A stretch of 64,000 nt of DNA, taken from NCBI RefSeq assembly GCF_000010725.1, contig NC_013859.1, positions 268,001-332,000 on the forward strand, in the 5' to 3' direction. Under the pieces are notes generated by a model. That model did no database searches. It saw nothing but the letters and a program-made list of their open reading frames with translations, and had not been told where the DNA came from. Each line of letters starts with the position of its first letter. Within the stretch, counting starts at the first letter, position 1. The translations under genes and the position numbers were made by a program. The stretch is from Azospirillum sp. B510. GTDB lineage: Bacteria; Pseudomonadota; Alphaproteobacteria; Azospirillales; Azospirillaceae. Of this stretch, positions 16,504 through 24,682 are shown piece after piece.

Positions 16504-19275
16504 ATGTCCGCCATCCTGCTGCAGGAAAGTTCCGAGACGAAGGACCAGCCGCTCCGTGAGGACATCCGCCTGTTGGGGCGGATTCTCGGCGACACCGTCC
16601 GCAGTCAGGAGGGGGAGGCGGTGTTCGACATCGTCGAGCGCATCCGCCAGACCTCCATCCGCTTCCACCGTGACGAGGACGAGGGCGCGCGCAAGGAGCT
16701 GGAGGCGATCCTGAACAGCCTGTCGCCACCGCAGACGGCGCGGGTGGTGCGGGCCTACAGCTTCTTCTCGCACCTCGCCAACATCGCCGAGGACCAGCAC
16801 CACATCCGCCGCACCCGCGCCCATGCGCTCGCCGGATCGGCCGCGCGCGACGGCACCATGACCCATGCGCTGGACGAGGCGACGAAGGCCGGCGTCACCA
16901 CCCAGCAGCTGAAGGAGTTCTTCGACGGCGCGCTGGTCAGCCCGGTGCTGACCGCCCATCCGACCGAGGTGCAGCGCAAGAGCATCCTGACCGTGCAGAT
17001 GGCCATCGCCAAGCTGTTGGCCGAGCGCGACCACGGCCCGATGACGCCGGAGGAGGAGGAGACCAACCTCGAATCGCTCCAGCGCGCCGTGCTGACCCTG
17101 TGGCAGACCGCGATCCTGCGCGCCACCAAGCTGGCGGTGACGGACGAGGTCTCGAACGGCCTGACCTTCTATGACTACACCTTCCTGCGCGAGATGCCGC
17201 GCTTCTATGCCCAGCTGGAGGACCATCTGCGCAAGATGGACCCGTCCTGGACGACGACGGAGCTGCCGTCCTTCCTGCGCATGGGCAGCTGGATCGGCGG
17301 CGACCGCGACGGCAATCCCTTCGTCACCGCGCCGGTCCTGCGTCAGGCGATGCGGATGCAGAGCACCCGTGCCCTGCAATTCTATCTGGACGAGCTGCAC
17401 AGTCTGGGTGCCGAGCTGTCGCTGAGCACCCGCGTCATCGACGTGTCGGAACCGTTGCGCCAACTGGCCGAACGCTCGCCAGACCCGTCGCCGCACCGCA
17501 AGCTGGAGCCCTACCGCCGCGCCATTTCCGGCATCTATGCCCGGCTGGCCGCCACCATGCGCACGCTGGACGGGCTGGAGGCGCCGCTGCATGCGGTCGG
17601 CGACGCGCCGCCCTATCTGAGCCCGGCGGAGTTCGGCGCCGATCTCGACATCATCGACCGTTCGCTGACCGTCAACGGCTCGGCCGCGCTCGCCAAGGGC
17701 CGGCTGCGTCACCTGCGCCGGGCGGTCGACCTGTTCGGCTTCCATCTCGCCAGCATCGATTTGCGCCAGAATTCCGACGTGCATGAACGTTCGGTGGCGG
17801 AACTGCTGTCCTTCGCCGACACCGGCGCCGATTACACGGCGCTGTCGGAGGATGAGCGGATCGCGCTGCTGGTGCGCGAGCTGGAGACCAACCGCCCGCT
17901 GGCCTCGCGCTATGCCGACTATTCGGAGGAAACCAGTTCCGAGCTGGAGATCCTGCGTACCGCCGCCGACGCCCGCGCCCGCTTCGGCGCCGATGCGGTG
18001 GTGAACTGCGTCATCTCCAAGACCGACGGCGTGTCGGACATCCTGGAGGTCGCGGTCCTGCTGAAGGAGGCCGGGCTGCTGCGGCCGAAGGACCAGACGC
18101 TGGACCTGAACATCGCCCCGCTGTTCGAGACCATCGGCGACCTGCGCAACTGCGCCACCACCATGGACCGGCTGCTGTCGATCCCGACCTACCGGCGCTT
18201 CCTGGAAAGCCGCGGCAATCTCCAGGAGGTGATGCTCGGCTATTCCGACAGCAACAAGGACGGCGGCTTCATGACGTCGGGCTGGGAGCTGTACAAGGCC
18301 GAGATCGCGCTGGTCGAGGTGTTCGCCAGGCATGGCGTGCGGCTGCGTCTGTTCCATGGCCGCGGCGGCTCGGTCGGCCGTGGCGGCGGCCCCAGCTATC
18401 AGGCGATCCTGGCCCAGCCGGCCGGCGCCGTTCAGGGCGCCATCCGCATCACCGAGCAGGGCGAGGTCATCGCCGGCAAATATTCCAACCCCGAGGTCGG
18501 CCGCCGCAACCTGGAAACGCTGGCGGCGGCGACGCTGGAAGCCACGCTGCTGCACCCGGAATCGGCGGCCCCCTGTAGCGACCTGTTCCTCCAGACCATG
18601 GAGGAGCTGTCGGAGCATGCCTTCAAGGCCTATCGCGGGCTGGTCTACGAGACCGAGGGGTTCGAGAGGTATTTCTGGGAATCGACGGTGATCGGCGAGA
18701 TCGCCAACCTCAACATCGGCAGCCGCCCGGCCTCGCGCAAGAAATCGACCAGCATCGAGGATCTGCGCGCCATTCCCTGGGTGTTCAGCTGGGCGCAATG
18801 CCGCCTGATGCTGCCCGGCTGGTTCGGTTTCGGCTCGGCGGTGAAGGCCTATCTGGCCGAACATCCCGACGGGATGGAACGGCTGCGCGCCATGCACCGC
18901 GACTGGGGCTTCTTCAGCACGCTGCTGTCCAACATGGACATGGTGCTGTCCAAGTCGAACATCGCCATCGCCTCGCGCTATGCCGGGCTGGTGTCGGATC
19001 CGGCGCTGCGCGACGCCATCTTCACCCGCATCCGGGCCGAGTGGCAGGACAGCATCGACGCCCTGCTGGCGATCACCGAGCAGTCGGCCCTCTTGGAGAA
19101 GAACCCGCTGCTGGCGCGGTCGATCCGCAACCGCTTCCCCTATCTCGACCCGCTCAACCATGTCCAGGTCGAGTTGCTGAAGCGGCACCGCACCAGCGAC
19201 AGCGGCGAGCAGATCGCCCGCGGCATCCATCTGACCATCAACGGCATCGCCGCCGGCCTGCGCAACAGCGGCTGA
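16504..19275 (+). CDS. ppc: Phosphoenolpyruvate carboxylase
   Basis: 923 residues, normal length. Carboxylates PEP to oxaloacetate, the anaplerotic reaction feeding the TCA cycle. Catalytic motifs are intact: VLTAHPTEVQRKS with the essential histidine near residue 152, GSWIGGDRDGNPFVTA, LGYSDSNKDGGFMTSGWELY, and LFHGRGGSVGRGGGPSY. The C-terminus LTINGIAAGLRNSG ends in Ser-Gly rather than the usual Thr-Gly, a mild variation at the active-site tail. The ATG at 16504 follows AGGAAA; an extension upstream lacks similarity. It stands alone between the ABC operon (divergent) and a strong terminator. Confidence 0.97.
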   Translation: MSAILLQESSETKDQPLREDIRLLGRILGDTVRSQEGEAVFDIVERIRQTSIRFHRDEDEGARKELEAILNSLSPPQTARVVRAYSFFSHLANIAEDQHHIRRTRAHALAGSAARDGTMTHALDEATKAGVTTQQLKEFFDGALVSPVLTAHPTEVQRKSILTVQMAIAKLLAERDHGPMTPEEEETNLESLQRAVLTLWQTAILRATKLAVTDEVSNGLTFYDYTFLREMPRFYAQLEDHLRKMDPSWTTTELPSFLRMGSWIGGDRDGNPFVTAPVLRQAMRMQSTRALQFYLDELHSLGAELSLSTRVIDVSEPLRQLAERSPDPSPHRKLEPYRRAISGIYARLAATMRTLDGLEAPLHAVGDAPPYLSPAEFGADLDIIDRSLTVNGSAALAKGRLRHLRRAVDLFGFHLASIDLRQNSDVHERSVAELLSFADTGADYTALSEDERIALLVRELETNRPLASRYADYSEETSSELEILRTAADARARFGADAVVNCVISKTDGVSDILEVAVLLKEAGLLRPKDQTLDLNIAPLFETIGDLRNCATTMDRLLSIPTYRRFLESRGNLQEVMLGYSDSNKDGGFMTSGWELYKAEIALVEVFARHGVRLRLFHGRGGSVGRGGGPSYQAILAQPAGAVQGAIRITEQGEVIAGKYSNPEVGRRNLETLAAATLEATLLHPESAAPCSDLFLQTMEELSEHAFKAYRGLVYETEGFERYFWESTVIGEIANLNIGSRPASRKKSTSIEDLRAIPWVFSWAQCRLMLPGWFGFGSAVKAYLAEHPDGMERLRAMHRDWGFFSTLLSNMDMVLSKSNIAIASRYAGLVSDPALRDAIFTRIRAEWQDSIDALLAITEQSALLEKNPLLARSIRNRFPYLDPLNHVQVELLKRHRTSDSGEQIARGIHLTINGIAAGLRNSG

Positions 19276-19337
19276 CGCCGCCGGCCTTTTGCCGCAGTGC
19301 CGTCGCCGGGCGGCAATCCGCCGCATCGCCGTCCATG

Positions 19338-19373
19338 AAAACGCCCTTCCGCCACCACGCGGAAGGGCGTTTT
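19338..19373 (+). terminator. Intrinsic terminator of ppc
   Basis: Stem AAAACGCCCTTCCGC / GCGGAAGGGCGTTTT with loop CACCAC, 62 bases after the ppc stop. The A and T arms make it usable in both directions. Confidence 0.92.
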
Positions 19374-19444
19374 ATGTTTGTGGCTGAATGGCTTCGGTCC
19401 GCCTTGCATTCATCTTGTGCGCCGCACGCCGAACTCTTCGGCAT

Positions 19445-19467
19445 CGCAAAACAAACATCGTTTTGCG
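19445..19467. promoter_or_regulatory. Hairpin in an AT-rich leader upstream of the small peptide gene
   Basis: CGCAAAAC-AAACATC-GTTTTGCG forms an eight-base perfect inverted repeat. The surrounding 19440-19550 is unusually AT-rich for this DNA (TTTTATCAAAATAAATCACTATAGATC), as expected of a promoter or untranslated leader for the small gene at 19567. Confidence 0.4.
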
Positions 19468-19566
19468 GCATTTTATCAAAATAAATCACTATAGATCGGC
19501 TGAAAATCTCAGTTGATCGCTGGCGAATATTTTGGTACCTCATGCCTCCCCGAGAGGAGAAATGGT

Positions 19567-19761
19567 ATGACCACTCAATCCCAACAGCAGCAGATGGCCC
19601 AGCAGCAACAGGCGCGGGCGACGACCGTCACCGAACATGGGGCCGGCATCCAGGATGGCGCCACCGACAGCCATGAGGAATTCTGCGGCGGCGCCTGCGG
19701 TGCCGGCGCCGGGGCCGCGGTGATCTGGCGGCCGATCACGGTCGAATCCCGGCGTCGCTGA
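19567..19761 (+). CDS. Small peptide, Gln-rich N-terminus and Cys/Gly/Ala-rich C-terminus, unknown function
   Basis: 64 residues: MTTQSQQQQMAQQQQARAT, then an acidic middle (HEEFCGGACGAGAGAAVIW) and a basic tail VESRRR. A very good ribosome site (GAGAGGAGAAA) precedes the ATG, and the gene sits alone between two strong terminators with its own AT-rich leader, so it is probably expressed. There is no signal peptide or membrane helix. The Cys-Gly-Gly-Ala-Cys-Gly core after an acidic stretch superficially recalls precursor peptides that are modified after translation, but no modifying enzyme or exporter gene is next to it. I do not recognise the family; a metal-binding or stress-related small protein is equally possible. 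Confidence 0.6.
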   Translation: MTTQSQQQQMAQQQQARATTVTEHGAGIQDGATDSHEEFCGGACGAGAGAAVIWRPITVESRRR

Positions 19762-19774
19762 GCGATGGCCCGGT

Positions 19775-19822
19775 CAAAGGAAAAGCCCCTCTTCCCGTTC
19801 CGGAAGAGGGGCTTTTCCTTTG
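19775..19822. terminator. Bidirectional terminator between the small peptide gene and the chemoreceptor
   Basis: A 21-base perfect stem starting CAAAGGAAAAGCCCC and closing GGGGCTTTTCCTTTG around loop CGTTCC. It lies between convergent genes ending at 19761 and 19847. Confidence 0.92.
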
Positions 19823-19846
19823 GGGATCATCGCTTCCGCCGCCCGC

Positions 19847-22495
19847 TCATCCCGCCCGCATGCGGTTGACCAGACTGTCGACCTGGGAACCGAGCGAGCG
19901 CACCTCATCGGCCACGGTGGACGACGCGGTGAGCACACGGGTGGCGGACTCGCCGGATTCCGCGGCGGCGCGGGCAACCGAATCGATGTTGCGGCGGACA
20001 TGCTGGGTGCCGTCGGCGGCCTCGCCGACATTGCGGGTGATCTCGTGGGTGGCGGCGCTCTGCTGTTCGACCGCGGCGGCGACGGTGGCGGCGATCTCGT
20101 TGATCTCGCGGATCGTGCCGGCGATGGAACGGATGGCGTCCACCGCATCCTGGGTCACCGCTTGTATCGCCTGGATCTGGCTGGAAATTTCCTCCGTCGC
20201 CTTGCCGGTCTGGTTGGCGAGGCTCTTCACTTCGCTGGCCACCACGGCGAATCCCTTGCCGGCCTCCCCGGCGCGGGCGGCTTCAATGGTGGCGTTCAAG
20301 GCCAGCAGGTTGGTCTGACCGGCGATGGAGTTGATCAGCTGCACCACCTCGCCGATCTTGTTGGCGGATTGCGACAGGCCCTCCACGGTGCGGTCGGTGC
20401 GCTCGGCCTCGTCGGCGGCCTTGCGGGCGATCTGGCTGGAGGCGTGGACCCGGCTGCCGATCTCCTGGATCGAGACGGAAAGCTCCTCGGTCGCGGCGGC
20501 CACCGCCTTCACGCTGCCTTCGGCCTGCTGGGAGGTGCTGGCGGCGGTCGCCGCCTCGCCGGTGGTGGCCTCGGCGTTGCGGCTCATCCGCTGGGCCATG
20601 TCCTGCATCTCGCCGGCGGCGCGGGCGACGCGGTCCAGCACGCCGCGGACGCTGGTCTCGAAATTCTCCGCCATCTCGACCATGGCGCGGCGGCGTTCGC
20701 CGGCGGCGCGGCCGCGTTCGGCCTCGGCGCGGGCATTGGCGGCGTTCGCCTCGTTGGCGGTGTCGCGGAAGACCAGCAGGGCGCGGGTCATGTCGCCGAT
20801 CTCGTCGGTGCCGGCGGCGGGGATCGGCGCGTTCAGATCGCCGGCGGCGATCGCCCGCATGGCGTCGGAGAGCTGGCCGATGCGCGCGACGATATTGCGG
20901 CCAACGACGAACCAGGCGAGTGCCGCGGCGCCGATCAGGCTGGCGGCCGCGAACAGGATCAGCATCTTGCGCCCCGCCGACAAGGCATCGGTCGCTCCGG
21001 CGGCGGCGGTGTCCGCCTCCTGCTTCATCGCGGCGATCTGGCCGTCGACCATGCCGGCGAACTGACCGGCGATCCGGCGGTTTTCCGCGATCACCTTCTC
21101 ATTGTCGGTGGCGGCATCCAGTTCCGACCGGCGCAGCTTGAACAGGCTGTTGTCGCCCTTGCCGAAGCCGGCCAGCATTTCCGCGCTCCTCACCAGCTTC
21201 GGCAGCCCGTCGTCACCGGCGGCCTGGAGCGTCTTCAGCCGCTCCTCCATCGCCTTGGCGGCGGTGGTGAAGCGGGTCTCCAGCGTCGCCAGCCGGTCGG
21301 CGGTCGGCGCCTGGGTCGCCTCGTTCAGCGCGCCTACGGTGGCGGCGGCATAGGTCGAGAGTTCCAGATAGGTCCGCAGACGGGCCAACCCGCCACCCAG
21401 CAGATCCTGCATCGAGTCGCGTGTTTGCGAACGCGTGTTGACGCTCGCCAGCTTGATCTCCGCCTTCAGCCGCATCAGCGGCGGTTCCATCTGTTCCAGC
21501 AGGGTCGCCTGCCGGCTCGCGGCATCCGCCAGCACGTCGCTGATCTTCTGGCGCAGGGTGTCGCGCTCGGCGCTGCCGGCCGGCGATTCCAGCGCCTTGC
21601 GGCGGATGTCGAAGACGCCGGTGGCGCCATCGCCCAGCTGGAAGAATTCGTCGAGCCCGTCGGAGGTATCCTTGCTCAGGCGGCTGCCGATCTGCCCGGT
21701 GGCGCTGACCATGCGGGCCGCCGCTTCCAGATAGGCCTGCTGGTACTGGATGACGGCGAAGGTGGTTTCAGCGCTGCCGGCGCGCGTCAGCGCTTCCGAT
21801 GCGACGCCCAGGTCGCCGCGCATCTCGTACATGGTGATCAGCGAGCGGACGGCGTCACCGAGCGCGTTCATGTCGCGCTCGGTGCTGTGGTCCAGCGTCT
21901 CGCCCATGTTGCGCAGGGTGGCGTCGGCGCGTTCGGTCAGCGGGGCGAGGTTGGCGAGAAAGGCGTCGTAGGATTTCGCCAGATCGCCGGCCATCGTCTC
22001 GCGCGTGCCGCGGACGGACAGGCGCAGGTTGGCCGCCGCGTTGGCGCGCTCCAGCGTGGCGACCAGATCCCGGGTCTTTCCGCGCAACTCGCCGATCCGC
22101 GGATCATCCTTCCGGCGGTTCGCCAACTCCTCCACCAGCGCGCCCAGCGCCTTGCCGCTGCCCATGATCTCGCCATAGACACGCTCGCGCTCGCCCTGGC
22201 TTTCCGCGGCGGCCAGAACCGGGGCGGCGGCGGCGATGCCGCTGCTTTCGCCCGACAGACGTTTCGCCAGCTCCATTTCGGGCAGGCCGGTACCGACGAT
22301 CCGGGCCAGCGGTCTTTCCACCGCGGAAAAGGAGGTGAGGCCAACCATGCTGGCGGCCACCGTCATTCCGGCCATGCCGGCGAAGGCGAGCAGGAGCTTG
22401 CCGCGTACACCCATCCCGCGGCCGCTTTTCTGGGGGGATGGGGCACCGTCCTTGCGGTCCGGTATCGAGCCGTCGTCGCGCGAAATCGTCGTCAT
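19847..22495 (-). CDS. Methyl-accepting chemotaxis protein with a long periplasmic sensor
   Basis: 882 residues. First membrane helix near 30-55 (KLLLAFAGMAGMTVAASMVG), then about 460 residues of helical, low-complexity periplasmic domain, second helix KMLILFAAASLIGAAALAWF, a HAMP domain (IAAGDLNAPIPAAGTDEIGD) and a cytoplasmic signalling hairpin with the conserved tip IAGQTNLLALNATIEAARAGE and GKGFAVVASEVKSLA. It relays ligand binding to CheA/CheW. The ligand is unknown. ATG 22495 has a GGGGAG ribosome site; the further open frame upstream is not hydrophobic or receptor-like. No CheW-binding or methylation pentapeptide is visible at the C-terminus. A paralogue with the same layout is at 44447-47056. 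Confidence 0.94.
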   Translation of the reverse strand: MTTISRDDGSIPDRKDGAPSPQKSGRGMGVRGKLLLAFAGMAGMTVAASMVGLTSFSAVERPLARIVGTGLPEMELAKRLSGESSGIAAAAPVLAAAESQGERERVYGEIMGSGKALGALVEELANRRKDDPRIGELRGKTRDLVATLERANAAANLRLSVRGTRETMAGDLAKSYDAFLANLAPLTERADATLRNMGETLDHSTERDMNALGDAVRSLITMYEMRGDLGVASEALTRAGSAETTFAVIQYQQAYLEAAARMVSATGQIGSRLSKDTSDGLDEFFQLGDGATGVFDIRRKALESPAGSAERDTLRQKISDVLADAASRQATLLEQMEPPLMRLKAEIKLASVNTRSQTRDSMQDLLGGGLARLRTYLELSTYAAATVGALNEATQAPTADRLATLETRFTTAAKAMEERLKTLQAAGDDGLPKLVRSAEMLAGFGKGDNSLFKLRRSELDAATDNEKVIAENRRIAGQFAGMVDGQIAAMKQEADTAAAGATDALSAGRKMLILFAAASLIGAAALAWFVVGRNIVARIGQLSDAMRAIAAGDLNAPIPAAGTDEIGDMTRALLVFRDTANEANAANARAEAERGRAAGERRRAMVEMAENFETSVRGVLDRVARAAGEMQDMAQRMSRNAEATTGEAATAASTSQQAEGSVKAVAAATEELSVSIQEIGSRVHASSQIARKAADEAERTDRTVEGLSQSANKIGEVVQLINSIAGQTNLLALNATIEAARAGEAGKGFAVVASEVKSLANQTGKATEEISSQIQAIQAVTQDAVDAIRSIAGTIREINEIAATVAAAVEQQSAATHEITRNVGEAADGTQHVRRNIDSVARAAAESGESATRVLTASSTVADEVRSLGSQVDSLVNRMRAG

Positions 22496-22855
22496 ATGCG
22501 TGCTGCTCCCCGGAAGATGCGTCAGGTCGGGGCTTTTCGCCCGTTTTGTTGGCTCCCGCCGGCTGCGGACGAGCCCCCCCAACTCCCAGGGATTGCCTTC
22601 GTCCCGCACTGCTTGGCATGACAAGCATGCTACAGTGTGGTTGATAGATCATTACGGCAGATGACCGTTTTTTGCCGTTTCACGGAATCTTCTGCCGTTT
22701 TTACGGATATGAACCGACCACAGCTTCTCCGCGCTCCGGAGCCGCGACGGTCCGGATCCGGAATCGATGGTGATCGCGAGAAGGCCCGACGCGCATCCCG
22801 CTCGACCCGGTTTGCGGGAACCGGACGCCGAGCGGGGAGGCTTCGCGATCCGCCG
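22496..22855. other. Intergenic region upstream of the chemoreceptor
   Basis: 360 bases between the DUF2076-like gene and the chemoreceptor, both on the minus strand. No gene was found. The segment 22640-22710 is AT-richer than average and holds the spaced repeats listed separately. Confidence 0.4.
22673..22707. repeat. Two near-identical palindromic boxes 20 bases apart
   Basis: TGCCGTTTCACGGA (22673-22686) and TGCCGTTTTTACGGA (22693-22707), each with arms CCGT/ACGG, are spaced 20 bases start to start, close to two helical turns. A related TTACGGCAGATGACCG lies just upstream at about 22652. Position upstream of the chemoreceptor suggests an operator for an unknown regulator. Confidence 0.45.
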
Positions 22856-23629
22856 CTAAATCCAGGAGTCGTCTCCACCGCTGCCACCGTCGTCATAGGA
22901 TGAATCGTCGGAGGAGACATCGTCCGGCGGCGGATCGGGATCGTAGGAGGCGTCCTGGGCCGCGTCCGAGCCGCCACCGCCACCCTGCGGCCCGCGGTCG
23001 TCGCCATAGTAATTGTTGATGACGGTCTCGTTGATGGTCTCCCCACCCATCAGGGGTTGGGCCGTCGCCGTGCCGAAGGGGCCGGGCGAATGATTCAACA
23101 GGGAGGAGATGGCGCTCGCCGCCAGCATGCCGCCGGCGACACCGGCCGCGGTCTGGGCCGCGCCGGCGAAGAAGCCGCCGCCACGCGGAGCCAGACCCGG
23201 CTGCGGATAGGGAGGCGGGCTGTATTGCGGTGGCGGGTAGGCGGCGGCCGGTGCCGCACCCCAGGGGCTGCGGTCGGCGGCCGGCTGCTGATAGGACGGG
23301 GCGGGGGGCGGTTCGGCGGGGCGGCCCCAGGGACCACGGCCGATACCGAGCGCGTTCGACAGGAAGCTGCCGCCGGACGGGGCCGGCTGGGCCGGGCGGT
23401 CGCGCAATTGCCGCTCCAAATCCTCGATCCGGGTCTGGGCCGCGGTCAGCGCCTGCTGCTGCACCAGCACCGTCTGCGCCATGTAGTAGGACGAGAGCGG
23501 CTGGTCCTGGACCGACCGGCGGATGAAGTCCTCCGCCTCGGCGTCGCGCGGCTGGGAATGCTGCTGGGCCTCCACCTCGCGCAGGCGGCGGAACAGGTCG
23601 GACAGAAGCGTGCGTTCCTCGGGGGTCAT
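22856..23629 (-). CDS. DUF2076 domain-containing protein
   Basis: 257 residues. The N-terminus MTPEERTLLSDLFRRLREVE and the following DAEAEDFIRRSVQDQPLSSYYMAQ (key part QPLSSYYMAQTVLVQQQALTAA) match the DUF2076 family. A Pro/Gly/Ala-rich middle, a small-residue hydrophobic stretch FFAGAAQTAAGVAGGMLAAS, the motif ETVINNYYGDD and an acidic Gly/Asp/Ser tail follow. Function is unknown; family members are proteobacterial and often described as periplasmic or envelope-associated, though no cleavable signal is seen here. AGGAG precedes the ATG. Confidence 0.88.
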   Translation of the reverse strand: MTPEERTLLSDLFRRLREVEAQQHSQPRDAEAEDFIRRSVQDQPLSSYYMAQTVLVQQQALTAAQTRIEDLERQLRDRPAQPAPSGGSFLSNALGIGRGPWGRPAEPPPAPSYQQPAADRSPWGAAPAAAYPPPQYSPPPYPQPGLAPRGGGFFAGAAQTAAGVAGGMLAASAISSLLNHSPGPFGTATAQPLMGGETINETVINNYYGDDRGPQGGGGGSDAAQDASYDPDPPPDDVSSDDSSYDDGGSGGDDSWI

Positions 23630-24004
23630 CGACGTCTCCTAACAGGACGTCCATCGCGAGGACGTCGCCCCTTGATGTGGAGATGCCATCCCCCGCCGGA
23701 CAAGCCCCCCAGGGGCCGCCAAGCGGTTGAAACATCCATCCGCTCCATCTCCAAGATATTCGGTCGTTTGATTTCGCGCCTTAAGCGATGTCGCGCAGGA
23801 TTCGGGTTCTCCCGCCAAAGAGTCCGGCCGTCCTCGCTCAGATGGCGCGTTGACAGCCTGACCATTGTGGGAATGAGGCGGCTATATCGGCTATGGCGTC
23901 GCAGGCTCAACATATGACATTGACGGGGGTGCCTTTTTCGCGATGCTTGGTCCACATTTGGGCTGCGACCGCCCGGCGGCGCCGGTTGCGAAGCCGAGAC
24001 CAAG
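23630..24004. other. Intergenic region before the CheC-type operon
   Basis: 375 bases between divergent genes with no convincing coding frame. A TTGACA hexamer at 23850-23855 is a possible -35 for the plus-strand operon, but the spaced -10 (ATGAGG, or TATATC further on) is weak. Nothing else was recognised. Confidence 0.3.
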
Positions 24005-24682
24005 ATGAACAGGCACCCGGAGATGGTGGAACTGACCGACCTGGAGCGCGATGCGCTGACCGAGTTGGTGAATATGGGGGTCGGCCGCGCCGCCACCCAT
24101 CTCAGCCGCATGGTCAATGACCAGGTCCTGCTGTCGGTGCCGACGGTGGACATCGTCAGCCGGCAGGAGGCGGCGGAATTCCTGATCGCGCGCGAACGCA
24201 ACGGGCTGGTGGCGGTGGAACAGCAGTTCCAGGGCTCCTTCGACGGCCGGGCCATGCTGATCTTTCCGGAGGCCAACAGCCTGGAGCTGGCCCGCGCGGT
24301 GCTGGGCGGCGATCTGACCCTGGCGGAGATCGTCGATCTGGAACAGGACGCCCTGGCGGAGATCGGCAACATCATCCTGAACGGCTGCCTGGTCATCGTC
24401 GCCAACGCGCTGAAGGACCGGCTGACCATCTCGCTGCCGGCGGTGCTGCGCGGCGACGGCGCCAACATCCTGAAGGACAAGGCCGGCAACCTGGACGAGC
24501 TGGTGCTGTTCCTCTACATCGATTTCACCATCCGCAGCCGCAGCATCCGCGGCTACATCGCCCTGTTGATGGGGGTTTCGTCCCTTCAGTCGTTGAAGCA
24601 GCTGATCCACGCCTTCATCGAAGGCATCGCCTCCGAAGCCACCATATCCGCCGGACCGTCGCATGGCTCCCCGATTGCCTGA
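24005..24682 (+). CDS. CheC/CheX-type response-regulator phosphatase
   Basis: 225 residues. CheC-family phosphatases remove phosphate from CheY-like regulators. Both active-site helices of the D-x3-E-x2-N type are intact: LERDALTELVNMGVG (D16, E20, N23) and LEQDALAEIGNIILNG (D115, E119, N122), as in CheC rather than single-site proteins. Between them is the RNGLVAVEQQFQGSFDGRAML core. Its last 20 bases overlap the start of the histidine kinase gene, which itself overlaps a response-regulator gene, so the substrate is probably that regulator. The ATG at 24005 has only a weak ribosome site. Confidence 0.85.
   Translation: MNRHPEMVELTDLERDALTELVNMGVGRAATHLSRMVNDQVLLSVPTVDIVSRQEAAEFLIARERNGLVAVEQQFQGSFDGRAMLIFPEANSLELARAVLGGDLTLAEIVDLEQDALAEIGNIILNGCLVIVANALKDRLTISLPAVLRGDGANILKDKAGNLDELVLFLYIDFTIRSRSIRGYIALLMGVSSLQSLKQLIHAFIEGIASEATISAGPSHGSPIA

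Noticed and set aside
16441..19326. 961-codon minus-strand frame opposite ppc
   Set aside because: Entirely antisense to an intact, motif-complete ppc gene.
19567..19761. Possible RiPP or bacteriocin precursor call for the small peptide
   Set aside because: No leader-processing protease, modifying enzyme or exporter gene is adjacent; kept as a small unknown protein.
19820..22621. 933-codon plus-strand frame opposite the first chemoreceptor
   Set aside because: Antisense shadow of a clear chemoreceptor; composition is His/Gly/Ala/Arg-rich.
22673..22707. Start of a CRISPR array
   Set aside because: Only two short boxes with six-base spacing; no further units and no cas genes.
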